Below, in pieces: positions 8,263 through 16,041 of a stretch of 64,000 nucleotides of DNA. The DNA comes from Oscillibacter ruminantium GH1 (lineage in GTDB: Bacteria; Bacillota; Clostridia; Oscillospirales; Oscillospiraceae), in contig NZ_DF158897.1 of assembly GCF_000307265.1 (NCBI RefSeq), positions 500,729 through 564,728 on the forward strand, given 5' to 3'. The translations under genes and the position numbers were made by a program. The notes beneath the pieces are model-generated. The model was not told the DNA's origin. It worked only from the letters and a program-made list of their open reading frames with translations, and made no database searches. Numbering within the stretch: position 1 is the stretch's first letter; each line of letters begins with the position of its first letter.

Positions 8263-10413
8263 TTACTGAATAGGCTCGCCCTTGGCCTTCTTGGCCTCGA
8301 TTTCCTTCATGGCGTCCTTGTGAGAGAGGTTCCAGCGGCCCTTCTCGTCGATCTCCATAAACTTGACCCACATCATGTCGCCCACCTTGCAGGCGTCCTC
8401 CACCTTTTCAATGCGGTGGTCAGCCAGCTTGGAGATGTGGCACAGGCCGTCCTTGCCGGGAGCGATCTCGATGAACACACCAAAGGTCATCATCCGCACC
8501 ACGCGGCCGTAGTACAGCTTGCCAACCTCGGGAACGAAGACGATATCGTCGATGCACTTCTTGGCGGCGTCGCAGGCGGTGGAGTCGGCGGCGGCAATGA
8601 AGATGGAACCGTCGTCATTGATGTCCACCTTCGCGCCGGTGTCGGCCACGATCTTCTGGATGACGGAGCCGCCCTTGCCGATGACCTCACGGATGCGGTC
8701 GGGATCAATGTGCATGGTAATCATTTTGGGGGCGTAACGAGATACTTCCTTGCGAGGCTCGGCAATACAGGGAATCATCACCTGATCGAGAATCTCGCAC
8801 CGGGCGTCAAAGGTGATGTCCAGCGCGTTGCGGATAATCTCCATGGTCAGTCCGTCGTTCTTCAGGTCCATCTGAATGGCGGTGATGCCCTTCTTGGTGC
8901 CAGCCACCTTGAAGTCCATTTCGCCGTGGAAATCCTCCACGCCCTGAATGTCGATAAAGGTGGTAAAGCCGCCGTTGTCGTCCTGAATCAGGCCGCAGGA
9001 GATGCCTGCCACGGGAGCCTTGATGGGTACGCCCGCGTCCATCAGAGCCAGCGTGGAGCCGCAGATGGAACCCTGAGAGGTGGAACCGTTGGAGGAAACG
9101 ACCTCGGAAACAACACGGATGGCATAGGGGAAGTCCTCCACAGAGGGCAGCACGGGGACCAGCGCGCGCTCAGCCAGCGCACCGTGGCCGATCTCGCGGC
9201 GGCCGGGGCTACGGGCGGACTTTGCTTCGCCGACGGAGTAGCCGGGGAAGTTGTAGTGGTGCATATAGCGCTTTTCCGTCTCCTCCCAGATGGTGTCCAG
9301 CTTCTGGTTGGCGGAGAGGGTGTCCAGCGTGCAGGCGGAGAGCACCTGCGTTTGACCGCGAGTGAACAGGCCGGAGCCGTGAACCCGGGGCAGAAGGCCA
9401 ACCTCCGCGCCCAGAGGACGGATCTCGTTCTTCTGCCGGCCGTCCACACGGTGGCCTTCCAGCAGCCATGCCTTGACAATCTTCTTCTGGAACTTATAGG
9501 TGATCTCGTCCAGATACTGATCCATGGTGGGATATTCTTCGAGGAACAGCTCGTGCCACTTCTCGATCAGAGCGTTCCAGCGAGTCTCGCGAACGTTCTT
9601 GTCGTCGGTGTCCATGGCGGCCTTGGCGTCGTCCATAGTGGCGGCAACGATCTTGTCGAACAGTTCCTGATTGAAATCAGCGTGGGGATATTCAAACTTG
9701 GCCTTGCCGATTTCAGAAACCATCTGGTTAATCAAGGCGATCTGCTTCTGGTTTTCCTCGTGGGCGGCCTTAATGGCGGCGTACATGGTGTCGTTGTCCA
9801 CCTCGTTGGCGCCGGCTTCAATCATGACGACCTTCTCGCCGGTGGAAACCACGGTTACGTCCAGATCGCTGACCTTGCCCTGCTCGTTGTTGGGGTTGAA
9901 GACCAGCTTGCCGTCCACAAGGCCCACCTTCAGAGCGGCCACGGGGCCGTTCCAAGGAATGTCGGAAATAGCCAGAGCCGCGGAGGTGCCGATCAGAGCC
10001 GCGATCTCGGGGGAGCAGTCCCGGTCCATGCTCATGACGGTGGCCATGATGGAAACGTCGTTGCGGAAGTCGTGGGGGAACAGGGGGCGGATGGGCCGGT
10101 CAATAACGCGGCTGGTAAGAACGCCCTTTTCGCCGGGACGACCCTCGCGGCGGTTGAAGGAGCCGGGGATGCGGCCCACGGAGTACATCTTCTCCTCAAA
10201 GTCCACGCTCAGGGGGAAAAAGTCGATCCCGTCCCGGGGACGGGCGGAGGCGGTGGCGCACACCAGCACTCGGGTGTCGCCGTAGCCCACCATGACGGCG
10301 GCGTTGGCCAGCTCTGCCAGCTTGCCCACTTCCAGAGTCAGGGGGCGGCCGGCCAGATCCATCTCATACTTGTGATAGCCGGGGTATTGACGCTTGGTAA
10401 TAATGGTTGACAT
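8263..10413 (-). CDS. pnp: Polyribonucleotide nucleotidyltransferase (PNPase)
   Basis: This 716-residue phosphorolytic 3'-5' exoribonuclease acts in mRNA decay. Two RNase PH domains contain RREGRPGEKGVLTSRVIDRP, DGRQKNEIRP and FMGEKE-like family blocks. The KH domain (about residue 560) has the GKGG loop, and the S1 domain (about 630-700) has RVVRMMTFGVFIEI. Length agrees with the family. The start ATG at 10413 has AAGGAG seven bases upstream; the frame is open further upstream, but that stretch is the intergenic repeat and looks noncoding. It follows rpsO, the gene order also found in E. coli, which suggests shared transcription and leader processing. Confidence 0.97.
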   Translation of the reverse strand: MSTIITKRQYPGYHKYEMDLAGRPLTLEVGKLAELANAAVMVGYGDTRVLVCATASARPRDGIDFFPLSVDFEEKMYSVGRIPGSFNRREGRPGEKGVLTSRVIDRPIRPLFPHDFRNDVSIMATVMSMDRDCSPEIAALIGTSAALAISDIPWNGPVAALKVGLVDGKLVFNPNNEQGKVSDLDVTVVSTGEKVVMIEAGANEVDNDTMYAAIKAAHEENQKQIALINQMVSEIGKAKFEYPHADFNQELFDKIVAATMDDAKAAMDTDDKNVRETRWNALIEKWHELFLEEYPTMDQYLDEITYKFQKKIVKAWLLEGHRVDGRQKNEIRPLGAEVGLLPRVHGSGLFTRGQTQVLSACTLDTLSANQKLDTIWEETEKRYMHHYNFPGYSVGEAKSARSPGRREIGHGALAERALVPVLPSVEDFPYAIRVVSEVVSSNGSTSQGSICGSTLALMDAGVPIKAPVAGISCGLIQDDNGGFTTFIDIQGVEDFHGEMDFKVAGTKKGITAIQMDLKNDGLTMEIIRNALDITFDARCEILDQVMIPCIAEPRKEVSRYAPKMITMHIDPDRIREVIGKGGSVIQKIVADTGAKVDINDDGSIFIAAADSTACDAAKKCIDDIVFVPEVGKLYYGRVVRMMTFGVFIEIAPGKDGLCHISKLADHRIEKVEDACKVGDMMWVKFMEIDEKGRWNLSHKDAMKEIEAKKAKGEPIQ

Positions 10414-10436
10414 GTTGCTTCTCCTTAAAATTAATT

Positions 10437-10617
10437 TTTTCGCGCAATGCCAGCCATTTAGCACTTGAAAAAAAGCCTTCGTATTTCGTCTCCCGTAAAA
10501 AAACGCCGAGCGGCGAAATGAGCGAGCTTTGACCTTTAGGCCGAAGCGAGGGATACGGAGCATACGAGGACGCGAAGACGCTTTTTCAACTGCTAAAGGC
10601 ATTTTGGCGGCGCGAAA
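10437..10617. repeat. Long imperfect inverted repeat between rpsO and pnp
   Basis: The left arm (about 10437-10500) contains TTTAGCACTTGAAAAAAAGC, then CTTCG and CTCCCGTA. The right arm (about 10548-10617), read in reverse complement, contains TTTAGCAGTTGAAAAAGC, then CTTCG and CTCCGTA. Even the outer TTTCGCGC and ATGCC blocks recur in both arms. The centre holds a small CGCCG/CGGCG hairpin followed by seven T on the minus strand. It could be a MITE-like insertion or a folded pnp leader that is cut by RNase III, as at this site in E. coli. Confidence 0.7.
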
Positions 10618-10629
10618 TCTATGAAAAGG

Positions 10630-10656
10630 GGGCGGCGCGGAAAACCCACGCCGCCC
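10630..10656 (-). terminator. Hairpin after rpsO, possible attenuator
   Basis: GGGCGGCG and CGCCGCCC form an eight-bp stem followed on the minus strand by CCCCTTTT. The U-tract is weak, so read-through into pnp is likely. Confidence 0.55.
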
Positions 10657-10666
10657 ACGGTTCATC

Positions 10667-10933
10667 TTACTTACGGATACCCAGCTTGGCAATCAGGGCG
10701 CGATAGCGCTCGATGTCCTTCTTCTGCAGGTAGTCCAGCAGGTTCCGCCGCTTACCGACCATCATGATCAGACCCCGGTTGGAGTGCTTGTCCTGAGGGT
10801 TGGCCTTCATGTGCTGAGTGAGGGTGTTGATCCGCTCAGTCAGAATGGCGATCTGAACCTCGGGAGAGCCGGTGTCCGTTGCATGAGTGCGGTTTGCGTC
10901 GATGATAGCGGTCTTTTCTTCTTTGCGCAGCAT
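10667..10933 (-). CDS. rpsO: 30S ribosomal protein S15
   Basis: This 88-residue protein binds the central domain of 16S rRNA. It has the conserved core [33 protein letters not shown] and [12 protein letters not shown]. Length equals that of the family when the ATG at 10933 is used; AGGTGG stands eight bases upstream. An in-frame GTG twelve bases earlier would overlap this ribosome binding site and is rejected. It is the first gene of the rpsO-pnp unit and has its own promoter. Confidence 0.97.
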   Translation of the reverse strand: MLRKEEKTAIIDANRTHATDTGSPEVQIAILTERINTLTQHMKANPQDKHSNRGLIMMVGKRRNLLDYLQKKDIERYRALIAKLGIRK

Positions 10934-11035
10934 AATTGTATCCACCTTTTAAAAAAATTACCCACAGGACTGCGCGCCGGGCAGGTGTCGCCACGGGACG
11001 AAGCGCTGGGGCGCCGCATATTTGCGTGCTTAGTC

Positions 11036-11064
11036 ACTATATCATAAGGATACCCGGTTGTAAA
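11036..11064 (-). promoter_or_regulatory. rpsO promoter
   Basis: On the minus strand TTTACA (11059-11064), a 17-base spacer and TATAGT (11036-11041) form a good sigma-A promoter. The GC-rich leader of about 100 bases between it and the start codon could hold an S15 autoregulatory structure, but I could not identify one with confidence. Confidence 0.75.
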
Positions 11065-11097
11065 GGAGTTTTTCGCGGTCTGACCAGAAAAATCCGC

Positions 11098-11126
11098 TTG
11101 ACAATTTTAAGGGGCCATGATAATCT
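11098..11126 (+). promoter_or_regulatory. Promoter of GntR-ABC operon
   Basis: TTGACA (11098-11103), a 17-base spacer and TAATCT (11121-11126) form a sigma-A promoter about 55 bases before the regulator gene. Confidence 0.8.
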
Positions 11127-11153
11127 AACTGTACTAATACGGATAATACAGTT
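11127..11153. promoter_or_regulatory. Palindromic operator of YtrA-type regulator
   Basis: AACTGTA (11127-11133) and TACAGTT (11147-11153) are perfect arms around a 13-base spacer, with two more matching inner pairs. The site abuts the -10 box, so binding would cover the transcription start. It is probably the autoregulatory site of the adjacent GntR gene. Confidence 0.65.
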
Positions 11154-11183
11154 CGCCTTTGGCGGACAAACGGAGGTGGAGAG

Positions 11184-11546
11184 ATGATCAGCCTGAATTA
11201 TCGGGATTCGCGGCCCATCTATGAGCAGATTAAGGATGAACTGCGAAAACTGATCGTCACCGGTGCGCTGGCGGCGGGAGAAAAACTGCCGTCGGTGCGC
11301 GCGCTGGCTACCCAGCTCAGCATCAACCCGAACACCATTCAAAGGGCCTATAACGATCTGGAGGCGGAGGGGTATATTTACTCCGTGCCGGGCAAAGGGA
11401 GCTTTGCCAGCGACCGGGGGGACGCAGACGCGGCCCGGCGGGGACTGCTGGAAGAAAAGGTACGGGAGCTGCTCCGGGAGCTGCGGGTATTGGGCGTCAC
11501 GCAGGAGGAACTGATGGCGCTGCTGAAAGAGAGGGAAGCGACATGA
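11184..11546 (+). CDS. GntR-family transcriptional regulator, YtrA type
   Basis: This 120-residue protein has an N-terminal winged helix (PIYEQIKDELRKLI, then KLPSVRALATQLSINPNTIQ and YIYSVPGKGSF) and only a short helical tail. That is the YtrA subfamily pattern, in which a small repressor controls a linked ABC transporter. GGAGG lies six bases before the ATG at 11184. The stop overlaps the start of the ABC ATPase gene by four bases (ATGA). The palindrome just upstream is its probable operator. Bacillus YtrA responds to cell-wall antibiotics; whether that holds here is unknown. Confidence 0.92.
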   Translation: MISLNYRDSRPIYEQIKDELRKLIVTGALAAGEKLPSVRALATQLSINPNTIQRAYNDLEAEGYIYSVPGKGSFASDRGDADAARRGLLEEKVRELLRELRVLGVTQEELMALLKEREAT

Positions 11547-12439
11547 TCGAAATTCGGGACGCGGTGAAAAAGTTTGATGGCTTTGCGGCGCTGGACGGCG
11601 TGACGCTGACGGTGCCCAAGGGTGCGGTATACGGACTGGTGGGACCCAACGGCGCGGGCAAGTCCACGCTGCTGCGGAGTCTGAACGGCGTATATAAGGT
11701 GGACAGCGGCGCGGTGACCATCGAGGGGGAGTCCATTTGGGAAAACCCGGCGCTGAAGGCACGGGTCAGCTCTATCCCGGACGACTGGTATTACTTTTTG
11801 CAGTCCAGTACACAGGATATGATGAAGCTTTATCGGGGAACTTATTCCACTTTTTCCATGGAACGCTATAAAAAATTAGAATCGGCGTTTCCCATTGACC
11901 CCAAAAAGCCCATTCGGCACCTCAGCAAGGGTATGCAGAAGCAGGCGGCCTTTTGGCTGACCATGAGCTGTATGCCGGACTATCTGCTGCTGGATGAGCC
12001 GGTGGACGGCTTGGACCCGGTGATGCGGCGGCAGGTCTGGTCTTTGGTGCTGGACGATGTGGCGGAGCGTGGCACCACGGTGCTGGTTTCCAGCCACAAC
12101 CTGCGGGAGCTGGAGGATGTCTGCGACCATGTGGGAATTCTGGATCATGGCAAGGTGCTTCTGGAGCGGTCTTTGGCCCAGCTGCAGGATAACATGGTCA
12201 AGCTTCAGGTGGTGTTCCCCGATGGGATGACGGAGGTTCCCGCAGACCTTCCGGTGCTTCACGCGGCAAAGATGGGCCGCATCCATACCCTCATTATGCG
12301 GATGAATGCCGAAAAGGCCACGGAGCTGTTGACGCGGTATCATCCCCTGCTGGTGGATGCCGTGCCGCTTACGCTGGAGGAGATTTTTATTTACGAGTTG
12401 GGAGGCGCGGACTATGCAGTCAAAGACATTGTCCTCTAA
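11543..12439 (+). CDS. ABC transporter ATP-binding protein
   Basis: This 298-residue ABC ATPase has Walker A GPNGAGKS near residue 35, a signature loop HLSKGMQKQAA near 128, Walker B YLLLDEPVDGLD near 150 and the switch histidine in VSSHNLRELEDV. It has a C-terminal extension of about 80 residues, as in the YtrB/EcsA-like export group. It overlaps both neighbours and surely pairs with the permease that follows. Substrate unknown; the YtrA-type regulator and the following amidase suggest cell-envelope stress or export. Confidence 0.93.
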   Translation: MIEIRDAVKKFDGFAALDGVTLTVPKGAVYGLVGPNGAGKSTLLRSLNGVYKVDSGAVTIEGESIWENPALKARVSSIPDDWYYFLQSSTQDMMKLYRGTYSTFSMERYKKLESAFPIDPKKPIRHLSKGMQKQAAFWLTMSCMPDYLLLDEPVDGLDPVMRRQVWSLVLDDVAERGTTVLVSSHNLRELEDVCDHVGILDHGKVLLERSLAQLQDNMVKLQVVFPDGMTEVPADLPVLHAAKMGRIHTLIMRMNAEKATELLTRYHPLLVDAVPLTLEEIFIYELGGADYAVKDIVL

Positions 12440-14459
12440 GGGGCTGTTCAGCCCCGCCCTGTTTCGCAACAACCTGAGCCGCTTCTGGCCCCTTTGGATG
12501 CTGTATTTGGCAGTGTGGCTGCTGGCCATGCCGGCAGTGCAGTTTTTGCAGCTGTTTGGTCACAACCGCCACTGGATGGAGGAGGGGGAACTGTGCTTCG
12601 ACGCGCTGGGCGGTGTGCTGGCCATGTCCGAAAGCGGCGGGACGATCATTGCCCTAATTTTTGGCGTACTATTTGCCATGGCGCTGTTTTCTTATCTGGT
12701 TTCCGCGCGTTCCGTGAGCTATGCCCACGCGCTGCCTGTCAAGCGGGAGGGATTATTCCTCACCCACTATCTCACGGGCGTGGGCGTGTTTTTGATGGTT
12801 CACGCACTGGCGGCAGTGCTGACTGCGGCCATCTGGGCTGTTGCCGGTGTACAGCAGGTGTGGATTATCGGCGTGTGGTTCCTGTCTACCACGGGGCAGA
12901 TGCTGTTCTTTTACAGCTTTGCCGTCTTTTGCGCCATGTTCGCCGGGCAGCTTTTGGCCATCCCTGCGTTTTACGGAATCTTTAATGTACTGGTCTTGGG
13001 CGTGAGAGAGCTGATTAGTATGCTCTGCGAAATGTTTATCTACGGCTGGAACGGAATGAACGAATCTGCCGCCGTCACATGGTTGACACCGGCCTACAAG
13101 TTGGCGAGCCAGCTGGGGGATATCTGGGCACGCGACGCGCAGGGATACCGGACGGGGATTGTGTCGGAGGAAATCCAGCGGAGTCTGGGCGTGGTGAGTG
13201 TTTACGCGCTGGCGGGTGTGGTGCTGGCTGTGTGTGCGCTTCTGGTGTACCAACGCCGCCGCAGCGAGACTGCCGGCGACGTGGTGGCCATCGGCTGGGC
13301 ACGGCCCATCTTCCGGTACGGCGTGGGCGCTTGCTGCGCGCTGAGCTTCGGACAGCTGATGTACGCCATCTTATGGAGTTCCTTTGGCGGTAGCGAAAAC
13401 TCCGTCGTCGCGCTAGCAGTGTGCATGATTCTGGTGGGCCTTGTGGGCTATTTTGGGGCGGAAATGCTGCTGCAAAAGTCCTTCCGCATTTTGAAAAAAG
13501 GCTGGAAGGGCGGAGTGATCCTCTCTGCGGCGCTGATTGTGCTGTGTATCGGATTCTCTGTGGATTTGCTGGGCATTGAGAAGCGCGTCCCGGCGGCGGC
13601 GGACGTGGAAACACTGGATTTCGGAATTTACAGTGCCAGCTCGGTCAACGGCAGCACCGCCGATCCGGAGATGATTCAGCGCTTTTTGTCCATCCATCAG
13701 AGCTTGGCGGATCAGCAGCCGAAATACAACTGGCAGGATGAGGATACGGAGAGCATTACCGTTCGGCTGCGTTACATGCTGAAAAACGGGAAAACACTGT
13801 CCCGATATTATAGCCTCACCTATCAAAAGCAGGGGCCGAACGAGGAGGTTCTGACCCAGTTGGCTTTGCTGGCGAGCGACGCCGCCGTGCGGCGGGCCGA
13901 TCTGGAGAATCAGATGTTGAACCGGCTGGACCGTCTGACCAGTGCGGAAATTCAGCTGTATCAAACGGCGGACATGAGGGGCCAGACCATGAGTTTTGAT
14001 GCCGATACCGCCCAAACTCTGCTGGACGCGCTGGAGGCAGACATTGACGCGGGTCACGCGGGGATGGACGCCATGGACTCCGCTCGCTGGTACGAGAATA
14101 CCTATACGAACCGTCTGACGTTCTACTATCGGGTGAAAACCACGCCGGATTCCCACCGGAGGGATGAGAGCGATTCGTTCTATTTGGAATTTTCCAAAAA
14201 CTACACGAATCTGATTGCGGCACTGGAAGCGGCAGGTGTGGATACCGATATGCTGGTAACTTATCAGGAGAATGACGCCATATCCGACGGCTCAATGCCG
14301 GCTAAGAGTGCCTACGAATCCGCACAGGAGGGAATCGGCGGGGCATACGAAACCCCCGATTCCGGGACTTCTGTCGCCATTATCGGCGGGGCGGACGGCC
14401 CCACACAGGTGATCGTAGCCGACGAACCGGTTCCCGCCGATACTGCGGTGGGAGGCTGA
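12414..14459 (+). CDS. ABC-2 type permease with large outer domain
   Basis: This 681-residue membrane protein starts inside the end of the ATPase gene; GGGAGG precedes the ATG at 12414. About eight or nine membrane segments occupy residues 20-390. The last of them (around 360-385) leads to a mainly soluble region of roughly 290 residues with DUF6449-like character, probably outside the cell. The C-terminus carries IIGGADGPT (DNA 14370-14408), a motif known from the beta subunit of sodium-pumping decarboxylases and not expected in an ABC permease. The transported substrate is unknown. Confidence 0.85.
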   Translation: MQSKTLSSKGLFSPALFRNNLSRFWPLWMLYLAVWLLAMPAVQFLQLFGHNRHWMEEGELCFDALGGVLAMSESGGTIIALIFGVLFAMALFSYLVSARSVSYAHALPVKREGLFLTHYLTGVGVFLMVHALAAVLTAAIWAVAGVQQVWIIGVWFLSTTGQMLFFYSFAVFCAMFAGQLLAIPAFYGIFNVLVLGVRELISMLCEMFIYGWNGMNESAAVTWLTPAYKLASQLGDIWARDAQGYRTGIVSEEIQRSLGVVSVYALAGVVLAVCALLVYQRRRSETAGDVVAIGWARPIFRYGVGACCALSFGQLMYAILWSSFGGSENSVVALAVCMILVGLVGYFGAEMLLQKSFRILKKGWKGGVILSAALIVLCIGFSVDLLGIEKRVPAAADVETLDFGIYSASSVNGSTADPEMIQRFLSIHQSLADQQPKYNWQDEDTESITVRLRYMLKNGKTLSRYYSLTYQKQGPNEEVLTQLALLASDAAVRRADLENQMLNRLDRLTSAEIQLYQTADMRGQTMSFDADTAQTLLDALEADIDAGHAGMDAMDSARWYENTYTNRLTFYYRVKTTPDSHRRDESDSFYLEFSKNYTNLIAALEAAGVDTDMLVTYQENDAISDGSMPAKSAYESAQEGIGGAYETPDSGTSVAIIGGADGPTQVIVADEPVPADTAVGG

Positions 14460-14463
14460 GTCC

Positions 14464-15129
14464 ATGGCGCGCAGAGAAAAAAAGCGCATAAATCCGCGTT
14501 TTGTAGCGCTGTGTCTTGCGGCGGTTTTTGCGATCTCCGCCGGAGGATTTGGGATTTGGCAGCTGCTGCACCCCGGCGTTCCGGGGAAAAATGTGAAGGC
14601 GCCGGACTATGTAACTGAGGACCTGCTGACGGAAAATCCGTGGTCCCGGCCCGGCACGGAGCTGGAGAAGATCAGCGGCGTGGTGATCCACTACGTGGGC
14701 AACCCCGGAACCTCCGCCGAAGCCAACCGCAGCTATTTTGAAAGCCTGAAGGACGGGACGGAGGACATCTACGCCAGCGCTCACTTTATTGTGGGGCTGG
14801 AGGGTGAGGTGATCCAGTGCATCCCCATGACGGAGTGGGCCTATGCGTCCAACCAGCGCAACGAGGACACCCTTTCCATCGAGGTCTGCCACCCGGACGA
14901 CACGGGGATGTTTTCCCCCGTGACTTATGACCGGTTGGTGGAGTTGACGGCGTGGCTGTGCGACACGTTTGACCTGACGACCGCCGATGTGATTCGGCAC
15001 TACGATGTGTCCGGCAAGGACTGCCCGAAGTATTATGTGGAGAATGAGGATGCGTGGCAGCAATTTCTGGAAGATGTGAACAACGCCATAGCGGCCTTGA
15101 AAGAGGCGCGGGCGAACGAAAAAAGTTGA
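14464..15129 (+). CDS. Membrane-anchored N-acetylmuramoyl-L-alanine amidase
   Basis: This 221-residue protein has a basic N-terminus, one membrane anchor (about residues 13-36) and an Amidase_2/PGRP domain (about 70-215). Zinc ligands are visible: His in VVIHYVG near residue 78, His in IRHYDVSG near 180 and Cys in KDCPKYY near 187, the H-H-C set of T7-lysozyme-like amidases. ASAHFIVG and WAYASNQRN fit the substrate cleft. It would cut the bond between MurNAc and the stem peptide. GGGAGG overlaps the end of the permease gene five bases before, so it is probably the last gene of that operon. Confidence 0.9.
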   Translation: MARREKKRINPRFVALCLAAVFAISAGGFGIWQLLHPGVPGKNVKAPDYVTEDLLTENPWSRPGTELEKISGVVIHYVGNPGTSAEANRSYFESLKDGTEDIYASAHFIVGLEGEVIQCIPMTEWAYASNQRNEDTLSIEVCHPDDTGMFSPVTYDRLVELTAWLCDTFDLTTADVIRHYDVSGKDCPKYYVENEDAWQQFLEDVNNAIAALKEARANEKS

Positions 15130-15313
15130 GAGAGCTGAAACTTTTCCTGTATAAAAAGCGTCTAATAAAATGAATGCGGCGGAGAGGGATTCCGCCGGAG
15201 AGAATTGTGTGTATGTGTAGAAACCTGTATTTTTAAACGCAGACGGCTGGTTGGGCGACAAAATTGCTTTGTCTGCGAATGCGGGTTCTAAATGAAAAGA
15301 AGGGAGTTCTCCT
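15130..15313. other. Intergenic region with weak hairpins
   Basis: A GGCGGA/TCCGCC hairpin lies near 15177-15198 and a GACAAA/TTTGTC hairpin near 15257-15273. Neither has a strong T-tract. They may end the upstream operon or fold the leader of the small ORF. Confidence 0.4.
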
Positions 15314-15481
15314 ATGGAAACCACAAGAAATGTTATGCTTTGGCGGGTTTGGGTAGATACCGTGAACCGCATCGTCTCCTTCCACGAGGCGGAGGGCTTC
15401 CGGCCTATTGAATTTCGCAGCCGGGAGATGTTTTTGTCCTGCGTGGATGAATACACGGGACAGCACTACCGGTATCAGTAA
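15314..15481 (+). CDS. Small uncharacterised protein, 55 residues
   Basis: The frame starts METTRNVMLWRVWVD and ends EYTGQHYRYQ. GGGAG stands seven bases before the ATG, codon use is like that of the neighbours, and the frame is compact with no membrane segment. The charged, aromatic-rich composition is compatible with a folded small protein. I do not recognise a family. It lies between the amidase gene and the ileS T-box and has no clear promoter of its own. Confidence 0.6.
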   Translation: METTRNVMLWRVWVDTVNRIVSFHEAEGFRPIEFRSREMFLSCVDEYTGQHYRYQ

Positions 15482-15535
15482 GCGGCAGCGCCGCTGTATG
15501 CTCCATGTCCCTTTCACGAACCATGAAAATTCATC

Positions 15536-15568
15536 TTGACAAATTGAGAAAACCGGGTATAGTATAAT
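15536..15568 (+). promoter_or_regulatory. ileS promoter
   Basis: TTGACA (15536-15541) with TATAGT (15558-15563, spacer 16). An overlapping TATAAT at 15563 would have a spacer of 21. Transcription would begin just before the T-box. Confidence 0.75.
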
Positions 15569-15584
15569 GTACAATAGAATATCC

Positions 15585-15855
15585 GGCGTGGAAAAGGACG
15601 AGTAAGACCCCACCCCCTGCACAGAGAGCGGCCCGTTTTGGTGGAAGGGCAGTCAGCGAAGGGGTTTGAAAATCACCTTGGAGCCTCCTGCTGAAAGACG
15701 ACGCGAGTAAGCGTGGACGATTGACCTTCGTTACCGGGTCGGCCTGTGGATGCAGGCTGTGAGTGGCTTTTCCTGCGAGGGGAAGGCAACGAGAGTGGTA
15801 CCGCAGAGTGTTTTTTCGCACCCTGTCTCTTTGGAGACAGGGTGCTTTCTTTTTG
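15585..15855 (+). promoter_or_regulatory. T-box riboswitch controlling ileS
   Basis: The leader has the T-box sequence GAGTGGTACCGC (about 15793-15804), which pairs with the tRNA acceptor end in the antiterminator. The terminator stem GCACCCTGTCTC/GAGACAGGGTGC (15818-15845) and T-tract follow. The stem I landmarks GACGAGTAAGA, AGAGAGCGG and GGTGGAAGGG are present. The likely specifier is ATC at 15672-15674 within GAAAATCACC, fitting isoleucine. Uncharged tRNA-Ile would favour the antiterminator and allow ileS expression. The specifier codon assignment is by pattern and not by full folding. Confidence 0.93.
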
Positions 15856-15903
15856 GAGAAATGCCATTTCTCCAAAAAGAAGACACCAGTCTGAGGACTG
15901 GTG
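15850..15903 (+). repeat. Two further hairpins between T-box and ileS
   Basis: TTTTTGGAGAAATG and CATTTCTCCAAAAA (15850-15878) form a 14-bp inverted repeat around one C. CACCAGTC and GACTGGTG (15884-15903) form an eight-bp stem with a TGAG loop. The first begins in the T-box terminator tail. Their role is unknown. Confidence 0.65.
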
Positions 15904-16041
15904 AACGTGTCCCGGGCGCTTGCGTCGCGGAATTTTGACCATGTATATGCCGCGGTCAAACTGATTTCAATTTTTTCGGCTGTACCGAAATTCTGTGAAA
16001 CCATACGATCAACAAATATTTATCATATAGGAGGAACTGAG

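Noticed and set aside
8320-10410. Long plus-strand open frame opposite pnp (about 696 codons)
   Set aside because: It is the antisense shadow of pnp, caused by G/C third-position bias; no ribosome binding site and no recognisable domain.
10414-10692. N-terminal extension of pnp
   Set aside because: It would run through the inverted repeat and overlap the end of rpsO; the ATG at 10413 has a proper site and the family start.
15901-16041. N-terminal extension of ileS
   Set aside because: The in-frame codons lie in the T-box leader and hairpins; the AGGAGG-preceded ATG at 16042 begins at the conserved family start.
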